In this document: positions 36,197 to 46,000 of the stretch, piece by piece
How the letters are laid out: the number at the start of each line of letters is the position of its first letter
Position numbering within the stretch: the first letter of the stretch is position 1
Source of the DNA: Bacteroidota bacterium
GTDB taxonomy: Bacteria; Bacteroidota; Bacteroidia; B-17B0; Aurantibacillaceae
Length of the DNA stretch: 64,000 nt
Assembly: GCA_021156365.1 (NCBI GenBank)
Contig: JAJNDK010000002.1
Span: forward strand, 310,001 to 374,000
Reading direction: 5' to 3'
Notes under the pieces: generated by a model
Told to the model about the DNA's origin: nothing
Database searches by the model: none
The model's input: the letters and a program-made list of their open reading frames with translations, nothing else
Made by a program: the position numbers and the translations under genes

Positions 36197-36204
36197 CAAA
36201 GATA
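36197..36204 (-). promoter_or_regulatory. -7 promoter element of the aldehyde dehydrogenase gene
   Basis: Exact TATCTTTG on the minus strand, 26 nt upstream of the ATG. No clear TTG-type -33 partner is visible. Confidence 0.6.
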
Positions 36205-36444
36205 GGAATTTAAGATAGATTCCCTGCTTATTTAGGCTTTTTTGATGTTTTAGTCAATTGATTAATTAACAGGCATTTAACTGCCTTAACAATTACTTTA
36301 TTTCCGCCCTGGCCGGCTGTGGTTTTCCCACCTTCACTTTTGTAAATACATCGAAATAGTCCGGGATGCCATTAACCGATTTTTCCCGGATCCTTCAAAA
36401 GAGAAAAGCCTGCACTTTCAGAAAAGGGATAAATTAAAAATTGT

Positions 36445-36452
36445 TATATTTG
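36445..36452 (+). promoter_or_regulatory. -7 promoter element abutting the prfB start
   Basis: TATATTTG matches TAnnTTTG exactly and ends only 4 nt before the prfB ATG at 36457. If used, the transcript would begin at or next to the start codon. Confidence 0.55.
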
Positions 36453-36456
36453 CAGC

Positions 36457-37549
36457 ATGTTTACAACAGACCAACTAAAAGATGTGTTGGAACGCACGAG
36501 TGCGTTGAGGGGGCATCTTTGACTACGATAGTAAGTTAAAAGAAATAGAAGAAGAGGAAGAAAAAACCCACGATCCCAACTTTTGGAACGACGCTAAGCG
36601 CGCGGAAGAGATCCTGAAAAAAATCCAGCAGAAAAAAGCCTGGACGTCTGCCTTTGCACAACTGCAATCCGGCGCCGATGACCTGAACACCCTTTATGAG
36701 TTTTTCAAAGAAGGCGAAGCTACCGAAGAGGAAGTGAATGCTGCATTTGATGATACATTCAAAGCGCTGGAAGATCTTGAGCTGCGCAACATGCTTCGCG
36801 GCAAGGAAGATGCGCTCAGCTGCGTACTGGAGATCAATGCCGGAGCAGGTGGCACCGAAAGCTGCGACTGGGCCAGCATGCTGATGCGTATGTACATCAT
36901 GTATGCCGAGAAAAAAGGATACAAGGTAACGGAGCTCGACATACAGGATGGCGACGTGGCGGGGATCAAATCCTGCTCCCTGCAGATCGACGGAGATTTT
37001 GCTTACGGGTACCTGAAAGCGGAAAACGGCGTTCATCGCCTGGTCCGTATCAGTCCTTTTGATTCCAATGCCAAACGACATACTTCTTTTGCCTCGGTTT
37101 ATGTATACCCGGTGATAGACGATACCATCGAGATCAATATCAACCCCGGTGATGTGGAAATGCATACATCCCGTTCGGGCGGTGCCGGCGGACAGAATGT
37201 GAACAAGGTAGAGACCAAAGTACAGCTCACCCATAAACCGACCGGTATAATCGTTGTTTGCCAGATCGAGCGTTCGCAGCTAGGCAATCGTGAGCGTGCC
37301 ATGCAGATGCTGAAATCACAATTGTATGAGCTGGAGATGCGGAAACGTACTGCGATGAAGGATGCAGTGGAAGAAGGCAAAATGAAGATCGAGTGGGGTT
37401 CGCAGATCCGGAGCTATGTATTGCATCCATACAAAATGGTGAACGATGTGCGCTCAGAGCTGAAAATCACTGATGCGGAAGGCGTACTGAACGGTAATTT
37501 GGATGAATTGATAAAGGCCTACCTGATGACATCGGCGAGAAAAGGATAA
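36457..37549 (+). CDS. prfB: Peptide chain release factor 2, made by programmed +1 frameshift
   Basis: The first 21 codons ([21 protein letters not shown]) end at an in-frame TGA (36520-36522). The site reads AGGGGG-CAT-CTT-TGA-C, the classical RF2 autoregulatory frameshift signal with a Shine-Dalgarno-like block 3 nt before CTT. Slipping to GAC at 36521 continues in the +1 frame for 342 codons to the stop at 37547-37549, giving about 363 residues. The product has the GGQ peptidyl-hydrolase motif ([14 protein letters not shown]). RF2 terminates translation at UGA and UAA; low RF2 lets ribosomes pause at UGA and shift, which restores RF2. The interruption is therefore regulatory, not a mutation. 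Confidence 0.97.
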
Positions 37550-37615
37550 AATCAATGCAATAATAACCGGTCTTTTTCGTAAATTAGTACATATAGCTTT
37601 TTCGATCTATCCCTT

Positions 37616-39163
37616 ATGCAGAAAAAAGTAAGCGTTTTCTATGTACTACTAACTACTTTGCTTTTCTCGGGTGTTTTGCCCTGTTTTTCCCAAACCGACA
37701 GCAATACGGTTATTACTTTTAATTTTAATGACCACACGTTCAATGAGCGCAATAATCTGTTGCAGGCCAGGGCTTCCGATGTATACCTGACGGAAGACCG
37801 TTTCGGGAATGAACGTTCAGCCGCTTTCATCCAGGGCTCTTTACATAGTTACCTGAACCTGGGTACATCACCTCTGCTGAAAGCAAAAAACACAACGATC
37901 TCTATATGGGCAAACCTCTCGCGAAGGGTGTATCTTGGCAAGGGCTACGACTGCAATCCGATCTACGTGACAAGGAACTGCCGGGGCTGGGACTTTGATG
38001 TTGCCTACTACATAGGTTTTGATGGGTATAATAAACGGTTCACGGCTAACTCTACAAAAGATTCTACAGAGGAAACAGCTATTCTCTCTATTAAGGAAGC
38101 GGAATTCGATAAATGGTATCATTTTGTTCTAACCAGCGACAATACTCATTTTGCCTTTTACATTAATGGCGAATTGCAGGGGAGGATCCCAAAAGGATTT
38201 GAAACCCGGTTCCTTGAAGGTGATTCGGTAACGATCGGGCACAGTGCAAGCCTAAAGAACGAGCGCTTTGCACAGGGAGCTTTTGATGATATACAGATCT
38301 TTCACCGGGTGTTATCGGAAAAAGAGATCCTGGATCTGTACAATGCGCCCAATCCAAACAAGACTGCAAAGACTATTCATACTATACTCATTGCAGTTGC
38401 TATTGGGGGCGGGATCCTTGTAATTGCTTTATTGCTGCTCTGGCAAAGGCGAAGAGCGCTCAAACGGGAGCAGCAACGGCTGGCTATTTTAAGTAAAATG
38501 CATGAAATGGAGATCCGTACGCTAAAGGCCCAGATGAATCCCCATTTTATTTTTAACTCGCTCAATTCCATTCAGCATTTTATACTGCTGAATGATAACG
38601 AGAATGCACTGACCTATCTCGGTAAATTTTCCAAACTGATCCGGCAGCTCCTCGAAAGCAACGCAAATGAGATCCTGACGCTCGAAGAAGAGGTCGGGAT
38701 CCTCAAAGGGTATCTTGAGATCGAATCCCTGCGTTTCCAGCTTTTGTTCGGGTACACCATTACGATCGATGAAAAACTTTTTCCGGCTGACATCAGCATT
38801 CCACATCTGATGATACAGCCTTTTATAGAAAATGCGATCTGGCATGGATTGCTTCCGAAAAAAGGAGAACGGGAAATTATTGTTTGTTTTGAGTATATAG
38901 ATACTAAAGTGATCAAATGCAGCGTTGATGACAATGGTGTGGGACGGGAAGAAAGCAGAAAAAGGGAGAATACCTTCAAGAGAAAATCGCTCGCCCTCAG
39001 CTATGTAAAGCAGCGACTGGAGCTGATGAATAAATCCCTTCAGGTGGAGTGCGGTATCACCATTATCGACAAAAAAGATACAGAAGGCAACAGCACAGGA
39101 ACAAGAGTAGAATTAATTTTACCCATTATAAAAAGCGAATATGTTGAGAGCGGTGATCATTGA
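37616..39163 (+). CDS. LytS/His_kinase-type sensor kinase with a LamG-like extracytoplasmic domain
   Basis: A 515-residue protein. A signal peptide (1-25, ending PCFSQ) precedes a LamG/concanavalin-like domain (about 30-245: KAKNTTISIWANLS, then KWYHFVLTSDNTHFAFYINGELQGR and FDDIQIFHRVLSEKEI). One membrane helix (about 254-277) and a short coiled coil follow. The PF06580-type kinase has the phospho-acceptor His310 in QMNPHFIFNSLNS and an ATPase region (IENAIWHGL, then DDNGVG). Kinases of this class usually pair with LytTR regulators. The gene overlaps the downstream receiver gene by 23 bp, a clear two-component pair. A LamG ectodomain suggests sensing of a glycan or protein ligand, which is inference. 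Confidence 0.87.
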   Translation: MQKKVSVFYVLLTTLLFSGVLPCFSQTDSNTVITFNFNDHTFNERNNLLQARASDVYLTEDRFGNERSAAFIQGSLHSYLNLGTSPLLKAKNTTISIWANLSRRVYLGKGYDCNPIYVTRNCRGWDFDVAYYIGFDGYNKRFTANSTKDSTEETAILSIKEAEFDKWYHFVLTSDNTHFAFYINGELQGRIPKGFETRFLEGDSVTIGHSASLKNERFAQGAFDDIQIFHRVLSEKEILDLYNAPNPNKTAKTIHTILIAVAIGGGILVIALLLLWQRRRALKREQQRLAILSKMHEMEIRTLKAQMNPHFIFNSLNSIQHFILLNDNENALTYLGKFSKLIRQLLESNANEILTLEEEVGILKGYLEIESLRFQLLFGYTITIDEKLFPADISIPHLMIQPFIENAIWHGLLPKKGEREIIVCFEYIDTKVIKCSVDDNGVGREESRKRENTFKRKSLALSYVKQRLELMNKSLQVECGITIIDKKDTEGNSTGTRVELILPIIKSEYVESGDH

Positions 39164-39518
39164 TGATGAATATGCGGGAGTGGGAACACTGGAACTGATG
39201 TTAAAAAAACATGTTCCTTATGTAGAAGTAATCGCTACTTCCAATGATGAGGAAGAAGGGATACGATTGATCGAGCTTCACCGGCCGGATATTGTATTCC
39301 TGGATATCAGCATGCCTGTTATGAATGGCTTTCAATTACTGGAGCAGCTCCGGTTCCGCGATTTTCACCTGGTATTTATAACTGCACATCGTGATTATGT
39401 GGTGAAAGCAGGAAAGATCAACGCCTTTGATTATCTCCTCAAACCAATAGATGCCGACGACCTTAAGATGACAGCCGATAAAATACTAAAAGCAAGAAAC
39501 GGGAAAGGGGAAAACTGA
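39141..39518 (+). CDS. Receiver-only response regulator
   Basis: A 125-residue single-domain receiver with Asp8/Asp9, phospho-acceptor Asp55 (IVFLDISMP), Thr81 and Lys101 (DYLLKPID), so all key residues are present. It starts inside the 3' end of the LamG histidine kinase gene. Regulators paired with this kinase class normally have a C-terminal LytTR DNA-binding domain; here the protein ends 24 residues after the conserved Lys and no LytTR sequence follows in any frame before the convergent gene. Output is therefore probably protein-protein or phosphorelay. Confidence 0.88.
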   Translation: MLRAVIIDDEYAGVGTLELMLKKHVPYVEVIATSNDEEEGIRLIELHRPDIVFLDISMPVMNGFQLLEQLRFRDFHLVFITAHRDYVVKAGKINAFDYLLKPIDADDLKMTADKILKARNGKGEN

Positions 39519-39565
39519 CACAAGCCAGGGCATTTTCAATTACCTGTCGTTTGTCCGGCATTTCG

Positions 39566-40189
39566 CTATTTCACTGGCTCCCTCAAAATCGTTTTCAATT
39601 TCTCAGGCACCGTTTTTCTGAAATCCGATAAATAAATTTCGTGGTGCAATCCGTTTTGCTGAAAACCGTTCGAGCTTATGAATCCATTCATTATTTCAAG
39701 TGTTTCCGGCTCCCTGTCAAAAGGCCCAACATGCAGCATTTGTACACATTTACCCTCCTGCATCCTGTGTATCTCCACTTTCCGGATGTGCTCTGATTTT
39801 TTCTTTGCGAAAGCGGTTTTGATCCCCTGCTCTGTTTCGTTTTTACCTACATAGTCGGGAAGGCGTATCAACAGGCGGTATTTCCATTCGCTCCTCGGGA
39901 CCTTCACCGGCGCTTCCGACATCGACAGATCGCTGTACTTCTTTTCATCGAACCACCAGAGACCTTCCAGCGCCGGAACTACGAAATCCTTTTCCCGGGC
40001 TTTGAACATAAATTTGATGGTGTAGGCCGTTCCGTACAGCGCCTCCACACAGGCAGCAAAGTCCGGCCCGGAAGGATCGCCTTTGCCGGTTATAGACAAA
40101 AACTGAGCGCTTTCGATCTCTACCAGCTCCGGTTTTGTTTTTGCCGAATAATAGCTTTTGTATTGTTTTGCAAGATTGAGCTTTTCCAT
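39566..40189 (-). CDS. GyrI-like small-molecule-binding domain protein
   Basis: A 207-residue cytoplasmic protein, start taken at the ATG at 40189 (MEKLNLAKQYKSYYSAK); the upstream extension to 40234 is unlike the family. It contains the GyrI-like/SOUL-type fold pattern: FLSITGKGDPSGPDFAACVEALYG, a Trp-rich segment (GLWWFDE) and a C-terminal QMLHVGPFDREPETLEIM then HHEIYLSD. Members bind small hydrophobic compounds, usually alone or fused to AraC/MerR regulators; no DNA-binding domain is present here. It is convergent with the two-component pair. Confidence 0.85.
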   Translation of the reverse strand: MEKLNLAKQYKSYYSAKTKPELVEIESAQFLSITGKGDPSGPDFAACVEALYGTAYTIKFMFKAREKDFVVPALEGLWWFDEKKYSDLSMSEAPVKVPRSEWKYRLLIRLPDYVGKNETEQGIKTAFAKKKSEHIRKVEIHRMQEGKCVQMLHVGPFDREPETLEIMNGFISSNGFQQNGLHHEIYLSDFRKTVPEKLKTILREPVK

Positions 40190-40269
40190 TTGTAGTGTTT
40201 TGATGTATACAAAGGAACAGGATGGAAGTGACAAGGGTATGTCAGGAGGGTTTAAAGCTTCCTAAAAAT

Positions 40270-40740
40270 TTAGAAATTTTCTATCTTCTGCAGGTATCCG
40301 TTTTCATCAAATATTTTCCAGTCGCCCGATTTCCTGCCTGATTTGAATTGTCCTATTGTCTTTATTCTCCCATTCTCATAATAATAAGTGACCGTTCCAT
40401 CGATTTCACCCTTTTCATTAAGCATAATTTTCCCTTTCAATTGTCCATTCGCATAATATTCACCGACAAATGTCTTAATTCCATCTTTGAATTTTTGAAT
40501 CACCGAAACTGTAAAACCCTGCTTGTGAATAATTGTGTGCTCTCGTTTATAATATATATGAATTGAAGTATCGCCATCCGGTTGAGGAACGGACACAAGT
40601 GAATCTGCTGTCGAAAACAATGAAGTTATATCTTTTGCCTGATCCAGCTTAATCAACTCAATTTCGGATCGTTCGTGTGAGCAGGAAGCAATCACTAATA
40701 CTGATGTCAGGAAGATTAGTATTTTGATTGTTTTTCTCAT
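40270..40740 (-). CDS. Lipoprotein with MORN-type repeats
   Basis: A 156-residue protein. A type II signal peptide ends in VIASC (Cys at about residue 20), predicting lipidation. The C-terminal half has MORN-2-like repeats: GEYYANGQLKGKIMLN, GTVTYYYENGRIKTIGQF and GDWKIFDENGYLQKIENF. Such repeats occur in YwqK-type proteins. It is the last gene of the hemL-arsC cluster, 9 bp downstream of the ArsC-like gene. Function unknown. Confidence 0.7.
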   Translation of the reverse strand: MRKTIKILIFLTSVLVIASCSHERSEIELIKLDQAKDITSLFSTADSLVSVPQPDGDTSIHIYYKREHTIIHKQGFTVSVIQKFKDGIKTFVGEYYANGQLKGKIMLNEKGEIDGTVTYYYENGRIKTIGQFKSGRKSGDWKIFDENGYLQKIENF

Positions 40741-40749
40741 GTTTGCTTT

Positions 40750-41118
40750 TTACTTCTTCTTCCGCGCCAAAAAATCTTCCAATACATCCTCAGGCCTTGC
40801 AATAATGGCTTTATACCCGTCCACTACGATCGGGCGCTGGATCAAAATCGGATGCTCGATCAGGATCTGTAACCATTCTGCATCCGTGAATTTTTTGCCT
40901 TTGAATTTTTTGATGAAGAGCTCTTCGTTCTGCCTTACAATATCAAAAGGCTTCATGTCGAGCCTGGCCAGCAGCTCTTTCAGCTCCTTTTTGGTGGGAA
41001 TTTCTTTCAGGTACTGGCGTACTTCCGTTTCATATCCTTTTTCCTTCAGCCAGTCAAGGGCACACCTGCTTTTGGAGCACATGGTATTGTGATAAATGAC
41101 GATCTTACTTTTTGCCAT
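40750..41118 (-). CDS. ArsC/Spx-family thioredoxin-fold protein (arsenate reductase-like)
   Basis: A 122-residue protein with the ArsC fold. The N-terminal IYHNTMCSKSRCALDWL holds Cys14 and Cys19 (a CX4C arrangement rather than the CX2C of Spx), followed by RQYLKEIPTKKELKELL and the conserved RPIVVDGYKAIIARPED near the C-terminus. ArsC members reduce arsenate with glutaredoxin or glutathione. Homologues are common in Bacteroidota without ars operons, as here, so a general thiol-redox role is possible. The start overlaps the upstream gene by 14 bp. Confidence 0.85.
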   Translation of the reverse strand: MAKSKIVIYHNTMCSKSRCALDWLKEKGYETEVRQYLKEIPTKKELKELLARLDMKPFDIVRQNEELFIKKFKGKKFTDAEWLQILIEHPILIQRPIVVDGYKAIIARPEDVLEDFLARKKK

Positions 41119-41689
41119 TTTTGAAAACGCTTAAAGCAGAAGAAAGCACTATTTTTTCCGTCACACAGAATTGTTCCGAGATCTTTTTTCCATTAATGAT
41201 CAGCTGCGGGCTGTTATCTTCCAGCACCCTGAAATCATACTCGGTAATAGAGCGCAGTTTTGTTTCATAAGCCGCCAGTCGTAATACATCTTCTTCCGGC
41301 AGGATGGTATCCAGCTTTAGCTTGAATTCCCAATAGGGTTTTTCGGTAAGCTTCAGATAGGCATATTTTTTATTCGGGTACCAGGTGGTCGGCGAATCGA
41401 AATACTGCAGGCGATACACGGTGCCTGTTTTATACAATTTGAATTTTTCGGTAATGGTCACAAATTGTTTTTTCGCCTTCATCTCTATTTTTTTTCCGTC
41501 TTCCGTATAGAGATCCTGGGCTTTTACTGATTCCGTGCGGCATTGGTAATACACCAGCGAATCGGTTTCTTTCAGTTTTGCAATTTGCGTGTTCTTTAAA
41601 TGCTCCGGGAAAAGTGTAGCATTGATAAATGAAAAAGACAGCAGTGCTGTTGCCGCCAATAAAAAAATAAATATGCCTGTCCTTTTCAT
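41105..41689 (-). CDS. Secreted or membrane-anchored hypothetical protein
   Basis: A 194-residue protein with an N-terminal hydrophobic segment (MKRTGIFIFLLAATALLSFSF), then a soluble, Lys-rich domain with many Tyr and Trp residues (YFDSPTTWYPNKKYAYLKLTE). I recognise no family. It begins 10 bp after hemL ends and overlaps the ArsC-like gene by 14 bp, so it belongs to the hemL transcript. Confidence 0.6.
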   Translation of the reverse strand: MKRTGIFIFLLAATALLSFSFINATLFPEHLKNTQIAKLKETDSLVYYQCRTESVKAQDLYTEDGKKIEMKAKKQFVTITEKFKLYKTGTVYRLQYFDSPTTWYPNKKYAYLKLTEKPYWEFKLKLDTILPEEDVLRLAAYETKLRSITEYDFRVLEDNSPQLIINGKKISEQFCVTEKIVLSSALSVFKNGKK

Positions 41690-41698
41690 TTTTCGTTT

Positions 41699-42988
41699 TT
41701 AATTTAATTGCTCAAATGCTTTTGCAAAAGCCGCGATCGTTGCCTCGATATCCGCATCCGTATGTGCTTCTCCCATAAAACCCACTTCGTATCCCGATGG
41801 TCCCAGGTAAACACCCTGCTCCAGCAGTGTAGCATGCAATTGCCGGAAGTACTTCATACTGTCCGCATCTATCGCTTCCGCCGATTGGATCTTTTCATCG
41901 CTGCTGAATGCGATCCAGAAAATGGAACCGATGGAAAAGATCTTAAAAGGAATAGAGGGATGTTTGAATGCTTTTTCGATCCCGCTTACCAGTTTTTTTG
42001 TTTTTGTTTCCAGCTGCTCATAAAAACCCGGCTTCAGGCATTCGCTCAATTGTGCAATACCTGCAGCCATGGCAACAGGATTTCCGCTCAGTGTTCCTGC
42101 CTGGTAAACAGCTCCGTCCGGCGAAATGCAGGCCATGATCTCTTTACTTGCTCCATAAGCTCCGACAGGAAAACCACCACCGATTATTTTTCCATAGGTA
42201 ATTATATCAGGAGCAATTCCATAATGCCCTGCGGCACCCGTAAATCCTAAGCGGAAACCGGAGATCACCTCATCAAAGATCAGTACGGAATTATGTTGTT
42301 TGGTAATGTCTCTCAGAAATTGCAGGTATTCTTTATCCTGCAGCAAGAGGCCATTGTTGGCCGGAACAGGCTCAATGATCACACAGGCGATCTCTTTCCC
42401 GAATTGCTCAAATGCTTTCTGTACCGCTTCTTTGTTATGTAATGAAACAACGATCGTATCGCTCACTACACTCTCCGGCACACCGGCCGACGAGCTGTTC
42501 CCGAATGTCACCAGGCCCGATCCGGCTTTCACCAGCAAGGCATCACTATGTCCGTGGTAACAGCCTTCGAATTTCAGGATCTTTGTTTTGCCGGTATAGC
42601 CACGGGCCAACCGAATGGCGCTCATGACTGCTTCCGTGCCACTGCTCACAAAACGGATCTTTTGGATGTATGGATTGTTACTGATGATCAGGCGCGCCAA
42701 TTCATTTTCCAGCTCGGTAGGCGCCCCGAAAGAAGTACCATTCTGCATGGTTGCCTGCACACTGTTCAATACTTTTTCATTTGCATGCCCGAGGATGAGC
42801 GGACCCCAGCTTGCACAATAATCAATGAATTCATTGCCATCGGCATCCCAGATCTTCGCGCCTTTTCCTTTCTTAATGAATAAAGGTGTTCCTCCCACGC
42901 TTCTGAATGCGCGCACCGGTGAATTTACTCCACCCGGAAAAAACTGTACTGCTTCTTCGTATAATTGTTTGGATCTTTCTCTTTGCAT
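41699..42988 (-). CDS. hemL: Glutamate-1-semialdehyde 2,1-aminomutase
   Basis: A 429-residue PLP enzyme. The start is taken at the ATG at 42988 (MQRERSKQLYEEAVQFFPGG), which matches family length; the frame extends 19 residues further but without family similarity. Motifs: NSPVRAF near the N-terminus, FVSSGTEAVMSAIRLAR, FDEVISGFR and the PLP lysine in ITYGKIIGGGFPVGAYG. It converts glutamate-1-semialdehyde to 5-aminolevulinate in the C5 haem pathway. It appears to head an operon with a membrane-anchored hypothetical, an ArsC-like protein and a MORN lipoprotein. Confidence 0.96.
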   Translation of the reverse strand: MQRERSKQLYEEAVQFFPGGVNSPVRAFRSVGGTPLFIKKGKGAKIWDADGNEFIDYCASWGPLILGHANEKVLNSVQATMQNGTSFGAPTELENELARLIISNNPYIQKIRFVSSGTEAVMSAIRLARGYTGKTKILKFEGCYHGHSDALLVKAGSGLVTFGNSSSAGVPESVVSDTIVVSLHNKEAVQKAFEQFGKEIACVIIEPVPANNGLLLQDKEYLQFLRDITKQHNSVLIFDEVISGFRLGFTGAAGHYGIAPDIITYGKIIGGGFPVGAYGASKEIMACISPDGAVYQAGTLSGNPVAMAAGIAQLSECLKPGFYEQLETKTKKLVSGIEKAFKHPSIPFKIFSIGSIFWIAFSSDEKIQSAEAIDADSMKYFRQLHATLLEQGVYLGPSGYEVGFMGEAHTDADIEATIAAFAKAFEQLN

Positions 42989-43004
42989 AAAAAAAATTTC
43001 GTGG

Positions 43005-43012
43005 CAAAGATA
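43005..43012 (-). promoter_or_regulatory. -7 promoter element of hemL
   Basis: Exact TATCTTTG on the minus strand, 17 nt upstream of the chosen hemL ATG. Its position inside the longer frame supports the shorter start. Confidence 0.65.
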
Positions 43013-43070
43013 CGTTTTGTAGAGGTAATCACATAGAAAAGCCACTCATGGCAGAGCAATTTCAGCCGCT

Positions 43071-46000
43071 TTATTCCATCAACACAAAAGCAGCCCAATA
43101 ATACGGATCATATTTGCCCAGCATTGTTTTCCGGGCAGCAGCGAATGATGCCCGGATCTCTTTCAACTTTAGCAGGTTGATATAGAAGAGTTCCATGAAT
43201 TCCGATGTTTCCTTGTCGGGGACCTGCCACATACTCATGATCACATAACGGGCACCTGCCATTTTAAAGGAACGCTGAAGACCGAAAACTCCCTCGCTTC
43301 CTTTGATGTCGCCCAGGCCTGTTTCGCAGGCAGAAAGAACAACCAGTTTGGTCTTTTGCAGATCAAGTGTCGATACTTCCTGGGCAGTCAGCACACCGTC
43401 TTCTCCATCCGTCATGGCGTGCCTGTTCCATACGTCATTGGCTCCGGCCAATACAAGCCCGGAGCGCATTAACGGGTTTTTATTTTTGACAAAGCTCAGT
43501 TCGGCATAATGGGCCTCCCCTCTGAATTTAAGCTTTTCGGTGTTTTCTGCTTTCGGTTCCTGCTTTATAAGTTCCCTGTCGGGATAAAAAAAGCCATGAG
43601 TGGAAATATGCACTATTCCGGAGTTATTTGCATATTGTTTAAAATTTGATTCGCTTGCCGCCTCCCGGGAAAAATACTTCGCTTTAATATCCTTTTCTTC
43701 CAGGATCGATGCGATATGCTGCGTTTCAATGAGCGTTCCCGGGAGATATGACCATACTTCGGTTTTGGTGGAGTCGGAATTATACTGAACACCTCCCATC
43801 AACATAATAAGCTCCTTTCCGTCGAAAAGGCCATCCGATGGATGCGCTAAGGTTCCGGTGCTGCCCAGCTGGTTCAGTTTATAGGTAGTGCAGAGATACT
43901 CCCCCGTCTTTTTACTCAGGCCGGCGAAAGAAACTTTATGTAACAATCCTACAGGCGAGTAATAAACCGTTTTAATCCCTGCCAGCTGCCCTTCTAATGG
44001 CTGCCATACTTTATTATAGAGTGCGGTTTGAGTTTGTTGTCCCGTGCCATATACTTCATTCACAAAACTGATATTGTTTCCGCGAAACGATCCGAGGATC
44101 CGCTGCAGCTCCGATTCCGTGCAGAGTCTGACAACTTCCGGATGTTTACTGTCTCTCTTTATCAATAAAGCTATATACGAAGTGGTCTTTGCCGTATCAA
44201 GCGTGTTTTTGTACTGAATAAACTCAATGGCGGCTTCCCCTTTTTTGAGGCCCGCCTGTACCTGCTGCCAACTCAGGTTTCTTACCTTATCCACATCACC
44301 AAACAACTGCGATGTTCTTATCAGTTCTTTCTCCAGGCTATCTGCTTTCGATTCAAAGCCTTTGATGTCCTTGCCCGATTCGTAAAGCTTCGCTATACTT
44401 TTTTTCAGTGAAATCCAGCTTTCATACCGGTGAATAAGTATACTGTCCCCGCTCCGTGTTATGGATTGCCGCATGGCAGCAGAAGATTTCAGAGCCATTC
44501 CTTTATTACGGAGCGCTATGTTATATGCCGTATCTCTGAGGCCGGGAAACAATTGTATATGATCAGCCATGAACTCGTAATACAAACCATAACTATTTTC
44601 CATAGCTGCATAATAATTCTCCTTCTCTTTTTCTGAAAGGGAAAAATAATTGGTGGCAAGGTCCTTATCCAGCGATTTTTTCAACAGCGCCAGGCAAACA
44701 GATGCGGAATCGGGCTGCTCAAGAACTGTACAGACTTTTACCAGCGCCTGCGCAGCGCCTTTTATTTCATTCTGCGAGCCAGCCAGCTGCGCAACATCCA
44801 GGCCGCGGAGGAACCATTTTTTTCCCTCCCCGTAATTTTTCATTTCCACATGTGTGTGACCTATTGCATTGCAGGAGGATGCAATACCCGTTTTATTTGC
44901 GATTTCTTCGCGGATCTTTAAACTTTCGTGGTAGTGATCCAGTGCCTGCCGGTAATTCCCCTGCCTATCGTATACTATTCCTATGTTGTGCAAAGCAAGT
45001 GATTTTCCGTATTTATGGCCGAGGACATCCCATATTTTTTGGCTTTCTGTATAATAGTTCAAGGCCTGTGTCTGATCTCCGAGTTCCATGTATTGAGCTC
45101 CGATATTATTCAGAGCCAATCCAATTCCTTGTTTGTAATTACTTTCCTGGTGTAATTTTAAGCTTTGCTTATAGTACTCCAATCCCTTTTCTCTGTCGCC
45201 GCTCGTTGAAAATATTCTTCCCATATTATTCAGTACTTCGGCTATCCCTTGTTTGTACCCGATTTCCTGGCGTATTTTCAATGCTCTTTTATAATATTCG
45301 AAGGCTTTAGGTTTATCATCAAGGTTGAAATAGGCAAACCCCACACCCACCAGCGAAGTACCAATGGCTTGTTTGTCCCCGATCTCTTCCTGCATCTTTA
45401 GCGCTTTGAGGCAATATTCCAACGAGAGGGAAAGATCGCCCTTATCTGCATACAGTATTCCAATACTGTTAAACGTATGTGCAACTCCTTTTTTATCGCC
45501 AACAGCTTCTTTTAGTTCGATACTTTTTAAATAACAAGCCAGGGCTTCCTGTTTATCGCCCTGGCCGGAGTGTAAAATCCCGATATTATTATATACACGG
45601 GCCATTCCTTTTTTGTCGCCGAGCTCCTGTCGCAGATCCAGACTCATTTTATAATATTCCACGGCCTTTGTGAGATCACCGCCCAGGTAATAGATTTCGC
45701 CCGCTTTGAACAAGCTATGTGCACGCTGCTCTTTATACGTCGTCCCTTCTGACAAGGCAAGACCTTTCAGGTAGTTTTCCAGTGCCTTTTGCTTATCACC
45801 GATGAATGCAAATGTATTACCCATACTGTTCAGGGTAGAGAGCACGTTCTGTGTATCGCCAACGGTTTCCCATATGCTTAATCCTTTCTGAAGATACTCG
45901 ATCGTTTTTTCATTATTATTCTTATTATCATACTGATCAGCCATAGTGGTAAAAGCCGTAGCAAGGTGCTTCCTGTACCGGATCAATTCCTCTTTGGTCA

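Noticed and set aside
36457-36522. In-frame TGA early in prfB, as if a pseudogene
   Set aside because: The context AGGGGG-CAT-CTT-TGA-C is the conserved RF2 frameshift signal and the +1 frame is intact to the end.
36536-37234. 232-residue minus-strand ORF
   Set aside because: Antisense to prfB, whose GGQ motif and length are clear.
40750-41118. Arsenic resistance operon
   Set aside because: Only the ArsC-like gene is present, embedded in a hemL transcript; no arsB, acr3 or arsR nearby.
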